A stretch of 26,488 nucleotides of DNA, taken from JANOQP01 sp044227705. GTDB taxonomy: Bacteria > Bacteroidota > Bacteroidia > Chitinophagales > Saprospiraceae. Made by a program: the position numbers and the translations under genes. Positions 1 to 7,351 of the stretch are shown here, piece by piece (position 1 is the first letter of the stretch; the number at the start of each line of letters is the position of its first letter). The stretch lies in the NCBI GenBank assembly GCA_044227705.1, contig JBGAWE010000037.1, positions 1 through 26,488 of the forward strand, given 5' to 3'. The notes beneath the pieces were generated by a model. The model worked only from the letters and a program-made list of their open reading frames with translations, was not told where the DNA came from and did no database searches.

Positions 1-2161
1 GGTGGTAGGGGCGAAGACGGTAGTTGTTATAGCTGGTGATATCCGTTTGATTCAGGTGGGAATAGTCGTCGTTTGGGTCGATGGGCGAGTTGTAGGTCGA
101 GCCTCCGATGGTGAAGGCGTTGCCCGTGCTGTAGACCCAGGTGGCCGAGAACTGGACGTGGTCGTTGATTTTATAGGAGCCGACCACCTCGAAGTCGTGC
201 CGGTGGTCGTAGCGGTAGGGGAAGCGCTGGCCGAGGTTGAGCGAGTCAAACTGCCGCCAGTTCCACGAGAGGGTGTAGCCGAGCCAGCCGGACAGGCGGC
301 CGGTCTTTTTTTGGACAAAAAACTCGGCCCCGTAGCTCGTCCCTTTCCCCTGCGTGACGCGGGTCTGCCAGTCGCTGGTCTCGAAGACGGACTCGCCCTC
401 CTTGAATGCGATGACGTTGCCCATCTCCTTGTAATAGCCCTCGAGGCTGAACTCGTAGCCGTCGCCGATGGTCTTCGCCGCGCCGAGGGCCGCCTGCCAC
501 GAGTTCTCGGGCTTCACGGTGCGCGTCGTCGGGAGCCACAGGTCGGTCGGCAGGTTGATGCCGTCGCTCGTCAACAGGTGGATGTACTGCCGCATCGTCG
601 AGAAGCTGGCCTTGATGGCAAGGTCGTTGTCAGTCAAGTAGCGGAGGTTGAGCCTGGGCTGGACGCTGGGCCAGGTTTTCCCTTTCGAGTCGAAGGCCGA
701 AAGGTGGACGCCCGCGTTGAGGCGCAGCCAGGGAGTTAGCTTCATATCGTCCTCGAGCCACGCGGAATACTCGCCGGAGGGAACTCGCTTGTTGCCGACG
801 GTCGTGTCGCGGTTGATGTTCTCGGTCGTGACGACGGTCTTGATGTAGAACTTTCCCGGGTCGAAGCTGTGGCGGATGGCCTGCGCCCCGAAGCGGACGT
901 CGTTTCGGGGGTTGGGCCGCCAGTCGAAGTCGAGCCGTGCTGCCACGTCGTCGATGCCGCTGCCGTAGTTGATGTAGAACTTGTAGACGTCGTCGGGCTG
1001 GCCGGGGTTCTTGTCGCGGTCCTCTTCACCCGCCGTGATGTCGAACTGATAGCGGCTGTATGTCAGCGTCGTGTTGGCGAAGAGCCTCGGAGAGAACAGG
1101 TGGTTCCAGCGCAGGGCGGTGGTGGTGTTTCCCCACTTGAGGCCGTTGTCGTACTTCGAGGTCGAGAAGTCGTCCTTCTCCGAGAAATTGGCGTAGAAGT
1201 CGTCCTTTCCCCCGTAAAAACTGGCGTAAAGCCGGTCGTTCTGTCCGAATTCCTGGTTGAACTTGGCGTTCACGTCCCAGAAATAGTAGCCCGCGACGCC
1301 CTCCCCGCCGTCCTCACGGAAGCCTTGTTTTATGGCGGGGCGCAGCAGGATGTCGATGTACGTCCGCCGCGCCGAGACGATGAACGACGACTTCCCCTTC
1401 TGCACCGGCCCCTCGAGCGTCAGCCGCGAGGCGACGAGGCCGACGGAGCCTTCGCCGTGGAACTCGTTCTGGTTGCCCTCCTTCATGTTTATCTCGATGA
1501 CCGACGAGAGCCGCCCGCCGTACCGCGCCGGGAAGCCGCCTTTGGTCAAGTTCACGTCCCGAATCGCGTCGGCGTTGAAGACGGAAAAGAAGCCGAACAG
1601 GTGGCTTGCGTTGTAGACCGGCACGCCGTCGAGGAGGATTAGGTTCTGGTCTGGCCCGCCGCCGCGCACATAGAGGCCGCTCTGCCCCTCGCCCCCGCCC
1701 GATACGCCGGGCAGCAATTGGAGGGCTTTCAAAACGTCGACCTCGCCGAGCAGGGCCGGAACTTTTTTGATTTGCTCGATGGGCACGTCGATGCGGCTCA
1801 TCTCGGTGCGTTCCTCGATTTTCTCGTATCGGTCGGCTTTCACGACGACCTCTTTGAGCAGGCCGCTCGGGTCGAGGCTGATGTTGACGGTCTCGTTTCT
1901 GGAAAGGAGCAACCGCCTGACCTGCGGCTCCATCCCGATGAAACTGATGAGCAGCTCGACCGAGTCCTTCGGCAGCGTCAGCGAGAAGAAGCCGTAGGTG
2001 TTCGTCGTCGTCCCCTGCTTCGATTTGCGGTCGAAGACGGTGGCCGAGAGGAGCTTTTCGCCCGTCTGCGCGTCGGAGACGTAGCCCGAGATGGTGAACT
2101 TTTGGGCGAGGCCGGAAAATTGGAGAGCGAGGAGAAACAGGAAAGTGAGGTTTCTTTTCAT
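1..2161 (-). CDS. TonB-dependent outer-membrane receptor, C-terminus cut by window edge
   Basis: The protein imports an unidentified ligand across the outer membrane using TonB energy. About 720 residues are visible from an ATG at 2159-2161 with no stop before base 1. The sequence shows a signal peptide (MKRNLTFLFLLAL, cleavage likely after LAQ near residue 20), then a carboxypeptidase-regulatory-like domain (about 22-105, starting TISGYVSDAQTGE). The plug domain follows (about 115-225), with the hallmarks LYVRGGGPDQN, LILLDGVPVYN and GGFPARYGG. The rest is aromatic-rich beta-barrel sequence. The plug with VRGGGPDQNLILLDG is typical of the Bacteroidota receptors that carry this N-terminal domain. 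No SusD partner is visible, so it does not look like a SusC glycan importer. The gene starts 120 bases downstream of the oxidoreductase on the same strand. The substrate cannot be told from sequence, and the last strands of the barrel lie outside the window. Confidence 0.93.
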   Translation of the reverse strand, partial: MKRNLTFLFLLALQFSGLAQKFTISGYVSDAQTGEKLLSATVFDRKSKQGTTTNTYGFFSLTLPKDSVELLISFIGMEPQVRRLLLSRNETVNISLDPSGLLKEVVVKADRYEKIEERTEMSRIDVPIEQIKKVPALLGEVDVLKALQLLPGVSGGGEGQSGLYVRGGGPDQNLILLDGVPVYNASHLFGFFSVFNADAIRDVNLTKGGFPARYGGRLSSVIEINMKEGNQNEFHGEGSVGLVASRLTLEGPVQKGKSSFIVSARRTYIDILLRPAIKQGFREDGGEGVAGYYFWDVNAKFNQEFGQNDRLYASFYGGKDDFYANFSEKDDFSTSKYDNGLKWGNTTTALRWNHLFSPRLFANTTLTYSRYQFDITAGEEDRDKNPGQPDDVYKFYINYGSGIDDVAARLDFDWRPNPRNDVRFGAQAIRHSFDPGKFYIKTVVTTENINRDTTVGNKRVPSGEYSAWLEDDMKLTPWLRLNAGVHLSAFDSKGKTWPSVQPRLNLRYLTDNDLAIKASFSTMRQYIHLLTSDGINLPTDLWLPTTRTVKPENSWQAALGAAKTIGDGYEFSLEGYYKEMGNVIAFKEGESVFETSDWQTRVTQGKGTSYGAEFFVQKKTGRLSGWLGYTLSWNWRQFDSLNLGQRFPYRYDHRHDFEVVGSYKINDHVQFSATWVYSTGNAFTIGGSTYNSPIDPNDDYSHLNQTDITSYNNYRLRPYH

Positions 2162-2281
2162 AAGAGCATAGTTGGCGGAGCGGTATGCCGACGAGGCAAT
2201 TTTGAGCAAAGACAACGCTTCGGGGAGAAAGGGACGCTGCGCCTTGTTGTTTTTTTAACCGGCGGAGCGGTGGCCGAAACC

Positions 2282-3691
2282 TCAAACACGCACCGCCGCC
2301 ACCTTCCCGCTCCGGCGGCTCTTCTCCGCCATGAACCCCATGACGTGGCTCTCGATGGAGGCGTCGATGGTCGAGGTGAGCAGCCCCGCGTCGTGCCGGT
2401 CGACGGCGAGGCACCAGTCGTGGACAAGGTTGAAGTCGCCGCCGCCGTGCCCCGAGCGGGCGAACTCGGAGCTTTTCTCGATTTCTTCTTTCGAGTAGAC
2501 AGTCTTCTTCTCCGTCCGAAAATCGGTCAGTTCAAAGGAGTCCATGTCGCCCACCACGTCGCCCATCGAGCCGAAGACCCGCGTCCGTCGGCCCGCGTAG
2601 CCGGTGAATGCCTCCATCGAGAGGGTGGCCGTCGCGCCGCCGTCGAACTGCATGATGGCCGTGTAATGGTCTTCCTGGTCGTTGTCCATTCGATAGACGC
2701 AGCGGCCGTAGTTGGTGGTTTTCAGCTTTTCTGTGATGAAATCGGCGTGCTTCGCCTTGTCGTCGGGCATGTCGAAGACGTAGTTCCAGCCGCCACCGGG
2801 CTTGTAGATTTTGAGTGCGGAATAGGGGCAGGCCGCCTCCGCCGGGCAGCCGTCGGTGCAGCGGGCGGGCGCGCCCGGTGGGGCGTTCTCGGAGCGGAAC
2901 CACTTGCGGCCGCCCATCGCCACGATGTTCTTCACCGGCCGCCCGACGAGCCAGCGCAGGATGTCGAGGTCGTGGCAGCACTTGGCGAGAATGATGGGCG
3001 TGGTCGCCTTGCTCGAGTGCCAGTTTCCGCGCACATAGCTGTGGCTCATGTGGATGTGCTCGATGGGTTCGAGGTGCTGGACGGAGACGATTTCGCCCAA
3101 AACGCCGCTGTCCATCACCTCTTTCAGCTTGACGAAATAGGGCGCGTAGCGCAAAACATGGCAGACAGCGACAATGCGCCCCGACTGCTTGGCCAGCTTC
3201 AAAATGTCGCGGCACTCGCGCTCGGAGGGCGAGATGGGCTTTTCGAGCAGCACGTCGTAGCCCATCTTCAGGGCGGCCATCGCGGGGCCGTAGTGGAGGT
3301 TGTCGGGCGTGGTGATGAGGACGGCGTCGGCAAACTTTGGCACCTTGAAAACATCCTCCCATGTTTTGAACGACCGCTCCGGCGCGATGGCGTGCTTGGC
3401 CATGTACCGCTCGTTGCGCAGCGCGATCGGCTCGGCCACGCCCACGATGTCGAGCCAGTCGGGGTTTTTCAGGGCAAAACCTCCGTAAACGTTGCCCCGG
3501 TTGCCCGCGCCGAGCGTGATGGCGGTGACGGCCCGTTTCGGCTTGTCGCCGCCGCCGTCCCGTCGGGCGGAGATGGGCAGCCGGTCGGGCTTTTCATCAA
3601 GTCTTTTTGAAAAAAGGTCGCCCGAGGAAAGCCCCGCGACGGCGGCAAGGCCGATGGAGCGGAGGGCGCGGCGGCGGTCGATTTTTGCCAT
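2282..3691 (-). CDS. Gfo/Idh/MocA-family NAD(P)-dependent oxidoreductase with Tat-type signal
   Basis: This 469-residue protein has the fold of the Gfo/Idh/MocA family, which oxidises or reduces sugars and related polyols with NAD(P). The N-terminus (DRRRALRSIGLAAVAGL, residues 5-21) has an arginine cluster followed by a hydrophobic stretch, as in a twin-arginine signal, so export of the folded protein is likely. A Rossmann glycine motif GAGNRG lies at 61-66. The family EKP motif is at 150-152, with the catalytic-type lysine at 151. The C-terminal substrate domain carries CCHDLDILRWL at 238-248. A cysteine cluster sits at 278, 282 and 288, with C238/C239 nearby, and might bind a metal. The substrate is unknown. 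Tat-exported relatives include GH109 glycosidases, but I see no specific reason to choose that activity. It lies 36 bases downstream of amt and may be co-transcribed with it. Confidence 0.9.
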   Translation of the reverse strand: MAKIDRRRALRSIGLAAVAGLSSGDLFSKRLDEKPDRLPISARRDGGGDKPKRAVTAITLGAGNRGNVYGGFALKNPDWLDIVGVAEPIALRNERYMAKHAIAPERSFKTWEDVFKVPKFADAVLITTPDNLHYGPAMAALKMGYDVLLEKPISPSERECRDILKLAKQSGRIVAVCHVLRYAPYFVKLKEVMDSGVLGEIVSVQHLEPIEHIHMSHSYVRGNWHSSKATTPIILAKCCHDLDILRWLVGRPVKNIVAMGGRKWFRSENAPPGAPARCTDGCPAEAACPYSALKIYKPGGGWNYVFDMPDDKAKHADFITEKLKTTNYGRCVYRMDNDQEDHYTAIMQFDGGATATLSMEAFTGYAGRRTRVFGSMGDVVGDMDSFELTDFRTEKKTVYSKEEIEKSSEFARSGHGGGDFNLVHDWCLAVDRHDAGLLTSTIDASIESHVMGFMAEKSRRSGKVAAVRV

Positions 3692-3727
3692 GTTCAGGTC
3701 GGATATTTGTATGAAGACGAAATCAGT

Positions 3728-5017
3728 TCAAAAATGCCCCTCCCCGTGCTGCGACGAGTCCAGCCCCCGTTCCTCCTGGTCGGCGCGGACGCGGATGGGA
3801 ATCATCCAGTCGACCACCCGGTAGAGCAGCCAACTGCCCCCGAAGGTGAACACCGCGACGATGGCAAGGGCCGTCAGGTGCATCAAAAAGGTGTGCGTCT
3901 GGCCGTATATGAGGCCCACGTCCTTTGCGAAGACGCCCGTCAGCAGCATCCCCACGATGCCGCCCACGCCGTGGCTGGGGAAGACGTCGAGCGTGTCGTC
4001 GATTTCCGAGCGCTTGTGCCAGCGGATGGCAAGGTTGCTCACCAGCGCGGCGACAAAACCTATGAAGATGCTCTGCCCGATGCTCACGAACCCCGCCGCC
4101 GGGGTGATCGCCACGAGGCCGACGATGGCCCCGATGCAGGCACCGAGTGCGGACATTTTCCGCCCCTGAAATCGGTCGAAGAAAATCCAGGCCAGCATGC
4201 TCGAGGCCGAGGCGAGGTTGGTGTTGGCAAAGGCGAGAACCGCGTCCTTGTTCGCCCCGAGCGAGCTGCCGGCGTTGAAGCCGAACCATCCGAACCACAA
4301 AAGCCCCGTCCCGAGGATGACGAACGGGATGTTGGCCGGCTCCTCGACGGGCTGCCGCCGCTTGCCGAGGTAGATGGCCCCCGCCATCGCCGCGAAGCCC
4401 GCCGACATGTGCACGACTGTGCCGCCCGCGAAGTCGAGCACGCCCCAGTTGCGGAAAAGCCCGGCCGGGTGCCACGTCATGTGCGCCAGCGGCGCGTAGA
4501 TGAAGACCGTGAACAGGGCCATGAACAGGATGTAGCTCCGAAACCGGATGCGCCCGGCAAAGCTCCCCGTGATGAGGGCCGGGGTGATGATGGCGAATTT
4601 GAGTTGGAAGAGGGCGAAGAGCAGAAAAGGGATGGTCTTCGCAAAATCCGGGTTGGGCGCCGCGCCGACACCCCGGAAATTGAAATAGGTCGCCGGGCTT
4701 CCGATGATGCCGCCGATGCTCTCCCCGAAGCAAAGGCTGAACCCGACCACGACCCAAAGGATGCTCACCACGCCGAGTGCGACGAAGCTCTGCAGCATCG
4801 TCGAGATGATGTTCTTCTTGTCGACCATGCCGCCGTAGAAGAAGGCCAGCCCCGGGGTCATCAGCAGCACGAAGGCGCTGGCGACGGTCATCCAGGCCGT
4901 GTCGCCGGTGTCGATGGCGGCATCGGCGGTCTCGGGCGACGGGGATCCGCCGGTTGCAAAAAGGGCAATCACTGCCAGCACGGCGAGGGCTATGAAGTTG
5001 ATTTTCCTGTTCACCAT
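3728..5017 (-). CDS. amt: Ammonium transporter, AmtB type
   Basis: This 429-residue protein conducts ammonium/ammonia across the inner membrane as a trimer. The N-terminus (residues 8-24) looks like a cleavable signal, as in E. coli AmtB. About eleven hydrophobic segments follow. Family signatures include MTPGLAFFYGGMV (53-65), the first pore histidine in VVHMSAG (H203) and the second in PSHGVGG (H349). These match the twin-His pore pair H168/H318 of E. coli AmtB. The tail, with EERGLDSSQHGEG, matches the conserved cytoplasmic C-terminal region that takes part in gating and in binding the PII protein GlnK. No glnK/glnB gene is adjacent in the window. The gene is divergent from mnmD with 91 bases between start codons. 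Start chosen at ATG 5015-5017, which begins right before the signal sequence. Confidence 0.96.
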   Translation of the reverse strand: MVNRKINFIALAVLAVIALFATGGSPSPETADAAIDTGDTAWMTVASAFVLLMTPGLAFFYGGMVDKKNIISTMLQSFVALGVVSILWVVVGFSLCFGESIGGIIGSPATYFNFRGVGAAPNPDFAKTIPFLLFALFQLKFAIITPALITGSFAGRIRFRSYILFMALFTVFIYAPLAHMTWHPAGLFRNWGVLDFAGGTVVHMSAGFAAMAGAIYLGKRRQPVEEPANIPFVILGTGLLWFGWFGFNAGSSLGANKDAVLAFANTNLASASSMLAWIFFDRFQGRKMSALGACIGAIVGLVAITPAAGFVSIGQSIFIGFVAALVSNLAIRWHKRSEIDDTLDVFPSHGVGGIVGMLLTGVFAKDVGLIYGQTHTFLMHLTALAIVAVFTFGGSWLLYRVVDWMIPIRVRADQEERGLDSSQHGEGHF

Positions 5018-5108
5018 TTTGTCTGAAGATGCGGGGCAGGGCTGGGGCGAATGTCGTAAACGGAGGGGCCACCAATTGGGCGGAGGTGCATTTTCTTGCG
5101 CCGAAAAA

Positions 5109-5795
5109 ATGCCCTACCTCGACCTCCGCCTCACCGCCGACGGCTCGCACACGCTTTTCTCCCAAAAGTTCGGCGCGGCCTACCACTCCTCGCACGGCGC
5201 GGTGCAGGAGTCGCGGCACGTCTTCATCCGGCACGGCCTCAGTTTTTCGGAGGAAGGAAATTCGCGGCTGGCTGTCCTCGAGGCCGGCTTCGGCACCGGG
5301 CTGAACGCTTGGCTGGCGGCGGTCGAGGCCGAGCGGCGACGGCTTTTCATCGACTACCTGACCTTCGAGACGGAACCGGTCGAGGAGTCCGTCTGGCGGC
5401 AGCTCAACTACCCGGCAGCAGCGCAACTTCCTGATTATCAACCGCTTTTTGAAAAAATCCACAAGGCAACATGGGACGGGCCTGCTCAGGTTTCACCACA
5501 TTTCAGGTTGGAAAAAAGGCATGCGCCCATCGAGTCGCTCGCCGAGCGCAGCCGGTTCGACGTGGTATTTTTCGACGCCTTCTCGCCCGACGTGCAGCCC
5601 GAGCTTTGGGGCGAAGCGGTGCTCGAAAAGGTCTTTTTGAGCATGAAAACGGGTGGCGTTTTGACCACTTTTTGTTCGCAGGGAGCGTTCCGGCGGGCAT
5701 TGAGGACCGTCGGTTTCTCGGTCGAGAAGCTTCCGGGCGCACCCGGGAAATGGGAGATGGTCAGGGCGACGAGGCCGTTTCGGACAGTCGCTTGA
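5109..5795 (+). CDS. mnmD: tRNA (mnm5s2U34) methyltransferase, stand-alone MnmD
   Basis: This 228-residue protein is the methyltransferase half of MnmC. It uses S-adenosylmethionine for the last methylation that makes 5-methylaminomethyl-2-thiouridine at the wobble base of some tRNAs. The SAM-binding motif LEAGFGTGLN is at 57-66. The family motif FFDAFSPDVQPELWG is at 154-168, and the C-terminal block with FCSQGAFRRAL and GAPGKWEM is also typical. The FAD-dependent oxidoreductase half of MnmC is absent, so this is the stand-alone form. The frame stays open to 4899, but ATG 5109 begins the conserved sequence (MPYLDLRLTADGSHT), and the upstream stretch is low-complexity sequence overlapping the divergent amt gene. 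The A-rich stretch before the start (ccgaaaaaATG) fits Bacteroidota, which rely little on a Shine-Dalgarno sequence. Confidence 0.92.
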   Translation: MPYLDLRLTADGSHTLFSQKFGAAYHSSHGAVQESRHVFIRHGLSFSEEGNSRLAVLEAGFGTGLNAWLAAVEAERRRLFIDYLTFETEPVEESVWRQLNYPAAAQLPDYQPLFEKIHKATWDGPAQVSPHFRLEKRHAPIESLAERSRFDVVFFDAFSPDVQPELWGEAVLEKVFLSMKTGGVLTTFCSQGAFRRALRTVGFSVEKLPGAPGKWEMVRATRPFRTVA

Positions 5796-5883
5796 CTTTT
5801 TTTAGTCCTCAAAAAACCAGCTCCTCGCGCCCTTCGTAGGTCTGCCCGAGCTGCCCTTTCTCAAAAACAGGCGGCTCAACGGC

Positions 5884-6396
5884 ATGACTCGCACTCGGTT
5901 TGTCCTCTTTTTCATGGCTCTTTCCTGCGGCGCGGGGTGGTTTTTCACCCACAAGCCGCACTCGCCCGCCGACGATTTGCCCGGCATCCAGGTGGCAGCC
6001 TTCGAGTTCGCGGGGCCGGTCGACGCGCCGGTCGGGCAACGGACGGCCGAGGCAGCGCGGAAAATCCAGGGGGTGACGTCGGCCAGTTTCAATCCCGCTT
6101 CGGGCCTGCTCGGCATGACCTTTTTGATGAGTTTGCCCGAAAAAACATTGGCTGGAAAGCTCTCGGCCGCCGCCGGTTTGCCCGTCTCCCGAAAAATCTT
6201 CCCCGAACCGACGGGCGCGAAATGCCCCGTCCCGGCCCGCCTCCTCGCCGAGCTGCCCGGCTGGCTTGCGCTGCTGACGGGGGTGTTCGCGGCCCTTCTC
6301 CTGTTGACCTTCCTCCCGAAACCACTTTTGAAAAAAGAAAAAGGCCCGGCTGACCGTCCACACGAAGGCTCCATTTCCAACCATTTTCTAACTTAA
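5884..6396 (+). CDS. Small membrane protein, possible HMA-like fold, function unknown
   Basis: I do not recognise this 170-residue protein as a named family. It has a hydrophobic N-terminus (about 5-21; signal or anchor), a soluble middle section (about 35-110) and a strong transmembrane segment (about 124-146, LPGWLALLTGVFAALLLL), then a basic tail (LLKKEKG). The middle section runs in a strand-helix-strand order (IQVAAFEF, then AEAARKIQGV, then SASFNPASGLLGMTF) that resembles a heavy-metal-associated ferredoxin fold, but it lacks the metal-binding CxxC. This resemblance is inference only. The stop codon is 14 bases before the globin start, so the two are probably co-transcribed. Start at ATG 5884 because the hydrophobic segment follows directly. 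Confidence 0.72.
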   Translation: MTRTRFVLFFMALSCGAGWFFTHKPHSPADDLPGIQVAAFEFAGPVDAPVGQRTAEAARKIQGVTSASFNPASGLLGMTFLMSLPEKTLAGKLSAAAGLPVSRKIFPEPTGAKCPVPARLLAELPGWLALLTGVFAALLLLTFLPKPLLKKEKGPADRPHEGSISNHFLT

Positions 6397-6410
6397 AACG
6401 CAATCGAACC

Positions 6411-6869
6411 ATGCGCACCACGCAATTCCTGCGCCTCGGCGCACTCGCCCTCGGCCTGACCGCCGCCCTCTCCTTCTGCGACAAGGACGACAAGGAGGAA
6501 AAGACGCTCTACGACCGCCTCGGAGGCATCTCGGCCATCTCGGCCGTGGTTGACCAGTTCCTCGGCAACGTCGTGGCCGACAATGCCATCAACGCCCGCT
6601 TCGCCGCCACGGTCGCCGACCCCTTCCGCACCCAACTGCTGCGCAACAACCTCATCGACCAAATCTGCGCGGGCAGCGGCGGCCCCTGCCAGTACAAGGG
6701 CAAGTCGATGCTCGAGGCCCATCAGGGCATGAACATCACGGAGGCCGAGTTCAACGCCCTCGTTGGCGACCTCGTGGCGGCACTCGACAAGTTCGCCGTG
6801 CCGCAAGCCGAAAAGGACGAGCTGCTCGGCATCCTCGGGCCGATGAAAACGGACATCGTGGGACACTGA
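6411..6869 (+). CDS. Group 1 truncated haemoglobin with signal peptide, likely lipoprotein
   Basis: This 152-residue protein is a 2-on-2 haem globin that binds O2 or NO. The globin domain (about 32-150) opens with the family start TLYDRLGGISAI. The proximal haem-ligand histidine is H104 in MLEAHQGMNIT, matching the conserved group 1 pattern around F8. A distal-pocket aromatic is available at F50 (VVDQF). The N-terminus is unusual: a short basic start, a hydrophobic segment (FLRLGALALGLTAALSF) and C23, followed by the charged linker DKDDKEEK. This looks like a lipoprotein signal, although F at position -1 is not a standard lipobox residue. Most truncated globins are cytoplasmic, so export is the odd point. 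Two cysteines (C86, C93) flank a glycine-rich loop and could form a disulfide. The gene follows the small membrane protein by 14 bases and ends just before a clear terminator. Confidence 0.92.
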   Translation: MRTTQFLRLGALALGLTAALSFCDKDDKEEKTLYDRLGGISAISAVVDQFLGNVVADNAINARFAATVADPFRTQLLRNNLIDQICAGSGGPCQYKGKSMLEAHQGMNITEAEFNALVGDLVAALDKFAVPQAEKDELLGILGPMKTDIVGH

Positions 6870-6896
6870 CACCCCGAGTCAACTTGAAAAAAAAAT

Positions 6897-6930
6897 GACC
6901 GCCCGGGAAGCCGAGGCGGTCGTTTTTTTT
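6897..6930. terminator. Bidirectional Rho-independent terminator between converging genes
   Basis: A 7-bp GC stem (gaccgcc at 6897-6903 with ggcggtc at 6915-6921) and an 11-base loop are followed by eight T (6923-6930). Nine A precede the stem (about 6887-6895), so the same hairpin has a T-tract in both directions. It lies between the globin (+) and the MazG-like gene (-), which converge, and can end both transcripts. Confidence 0.88.
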
Positions 6931-6937
6931 GGGGGGG

Positions 6938-7279
6938 TCAGCTTTTCAGCTTCTCGTTTGAGGCGTGTCTTTCTCGGTCGCGGGCGGTCTTTTTCTCCAG
7001 GTTTTTTTCGAGCGCGGCAGTCAAGTCCACGCCCGTCTGGTTGGCGAGGCAGACGAGGACGAAAAGCACGTCGGCCATCTCGTCGGCGAGGTCCTCGCGG
7101 GCGGTCGCCTCCGAGTCCGTTTTCTTGAAAGACTGGTCCCCGTAAAGCCGCGCCATGAGCCGGGCGACCTCGCCGACCTCCTCCATGAGGACGGCCGTGT
7201 TGGTCAATTCGCTGAAATAGCGGACGCCGACGGTCTTTATCCATTGGTCGACGGTCTGTTGGGCCTGCGCGATGGTCAT
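6938..7279 (-). CDS. MazG-like nucleotide pyrophosphohydrolase
   Basis: This 113-residue, all-alpha protein belongs to the MazG/dUTPase-like NTP pyrophosphohydrolases, which hydrolyse (d)NTPs to (d)NMP and pyrophosphate and often clean the nucleotide pool. The metal-binding pattern is visible: MEEVGEVARLM (E33, E34, E37) and ADEMADVLF (E67, D70), the two ExxE/ExxD blocks of the family. It is a single-domain short form, unlike the two-domain E. coli MazG. The exact substrate (dCTP, dUTP or a damaged nucleotide) cannot be read from sequence. It is divergent from ligA with 72 bases between the starts, and converges on the globin at a shared terminator. The C-terminus is charged and probably disordered. 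Confidence 0.88.
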   Translation of the reverse strand: MTIAQAQQTVDQWIKTVGVRYFSELTNTAVLMEEVGEVARLMARLYGDQSFKKTDSEATAREDLADEMADVLFVLVCLANQTGVDLTAALEKNLEKKTARDRERHASNEKLKS

Positions 7280-7351
7280 GTTGTTCGGTCAGATTTTGGC
7301 GTGAAGTTCGCCCAAGCTCTGCCGACTTTCGCCGCAAAATCTCCCATCAAG

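Noticed and set aside
2173..2271. An 11-base direct repeat (ggcggagcggt) upstream of the TonB receptor gene
   Set aside because: Only two copies, 88 bases apart, in GC-rich sequence; no operator symmetry or promoter element is attached, so chance is likely.
1718..3610. Plus-strand open frame of 630 codons over the TonB receptor and oxidoreductase
   Set aside because: It is antisense to two genes with clear family motifs and crosses their intergenic gap; its translation shows no recognisable domain.
4899..5108. N-terminal extension of MnmD
   Set aside because: It overlaps the divergent amt gene and adds sequence not seen in the family; the ATG at 5109 starts the conserved region.
5018..5108. 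Bacteroidota-type promoter (TTTG / TAnnTTTG) in the amt-mnmD divergent region
   Set aside because: I looked for both boxes here and upstream of ligA, the TonB receptor and the small membrane protein, and found no convincing pair.
3707..5462. Long frames on both strands overlapping amt and mnmD
   Set aside because: They are shadow frames of amt and mnmD with low-complexity, arginine-rich translations.
5791..5820. Possible terminator after mnmD
   Set aside because: The only pairing is T-run to A-run around agtcctc; there is no GC stem, so it is too weak to call.
6965..7351. N-terminal extension of LigA
   Set aside because: It is antisense to the MazG-like gene, and the normal LigA N-terminus starts at 7352.
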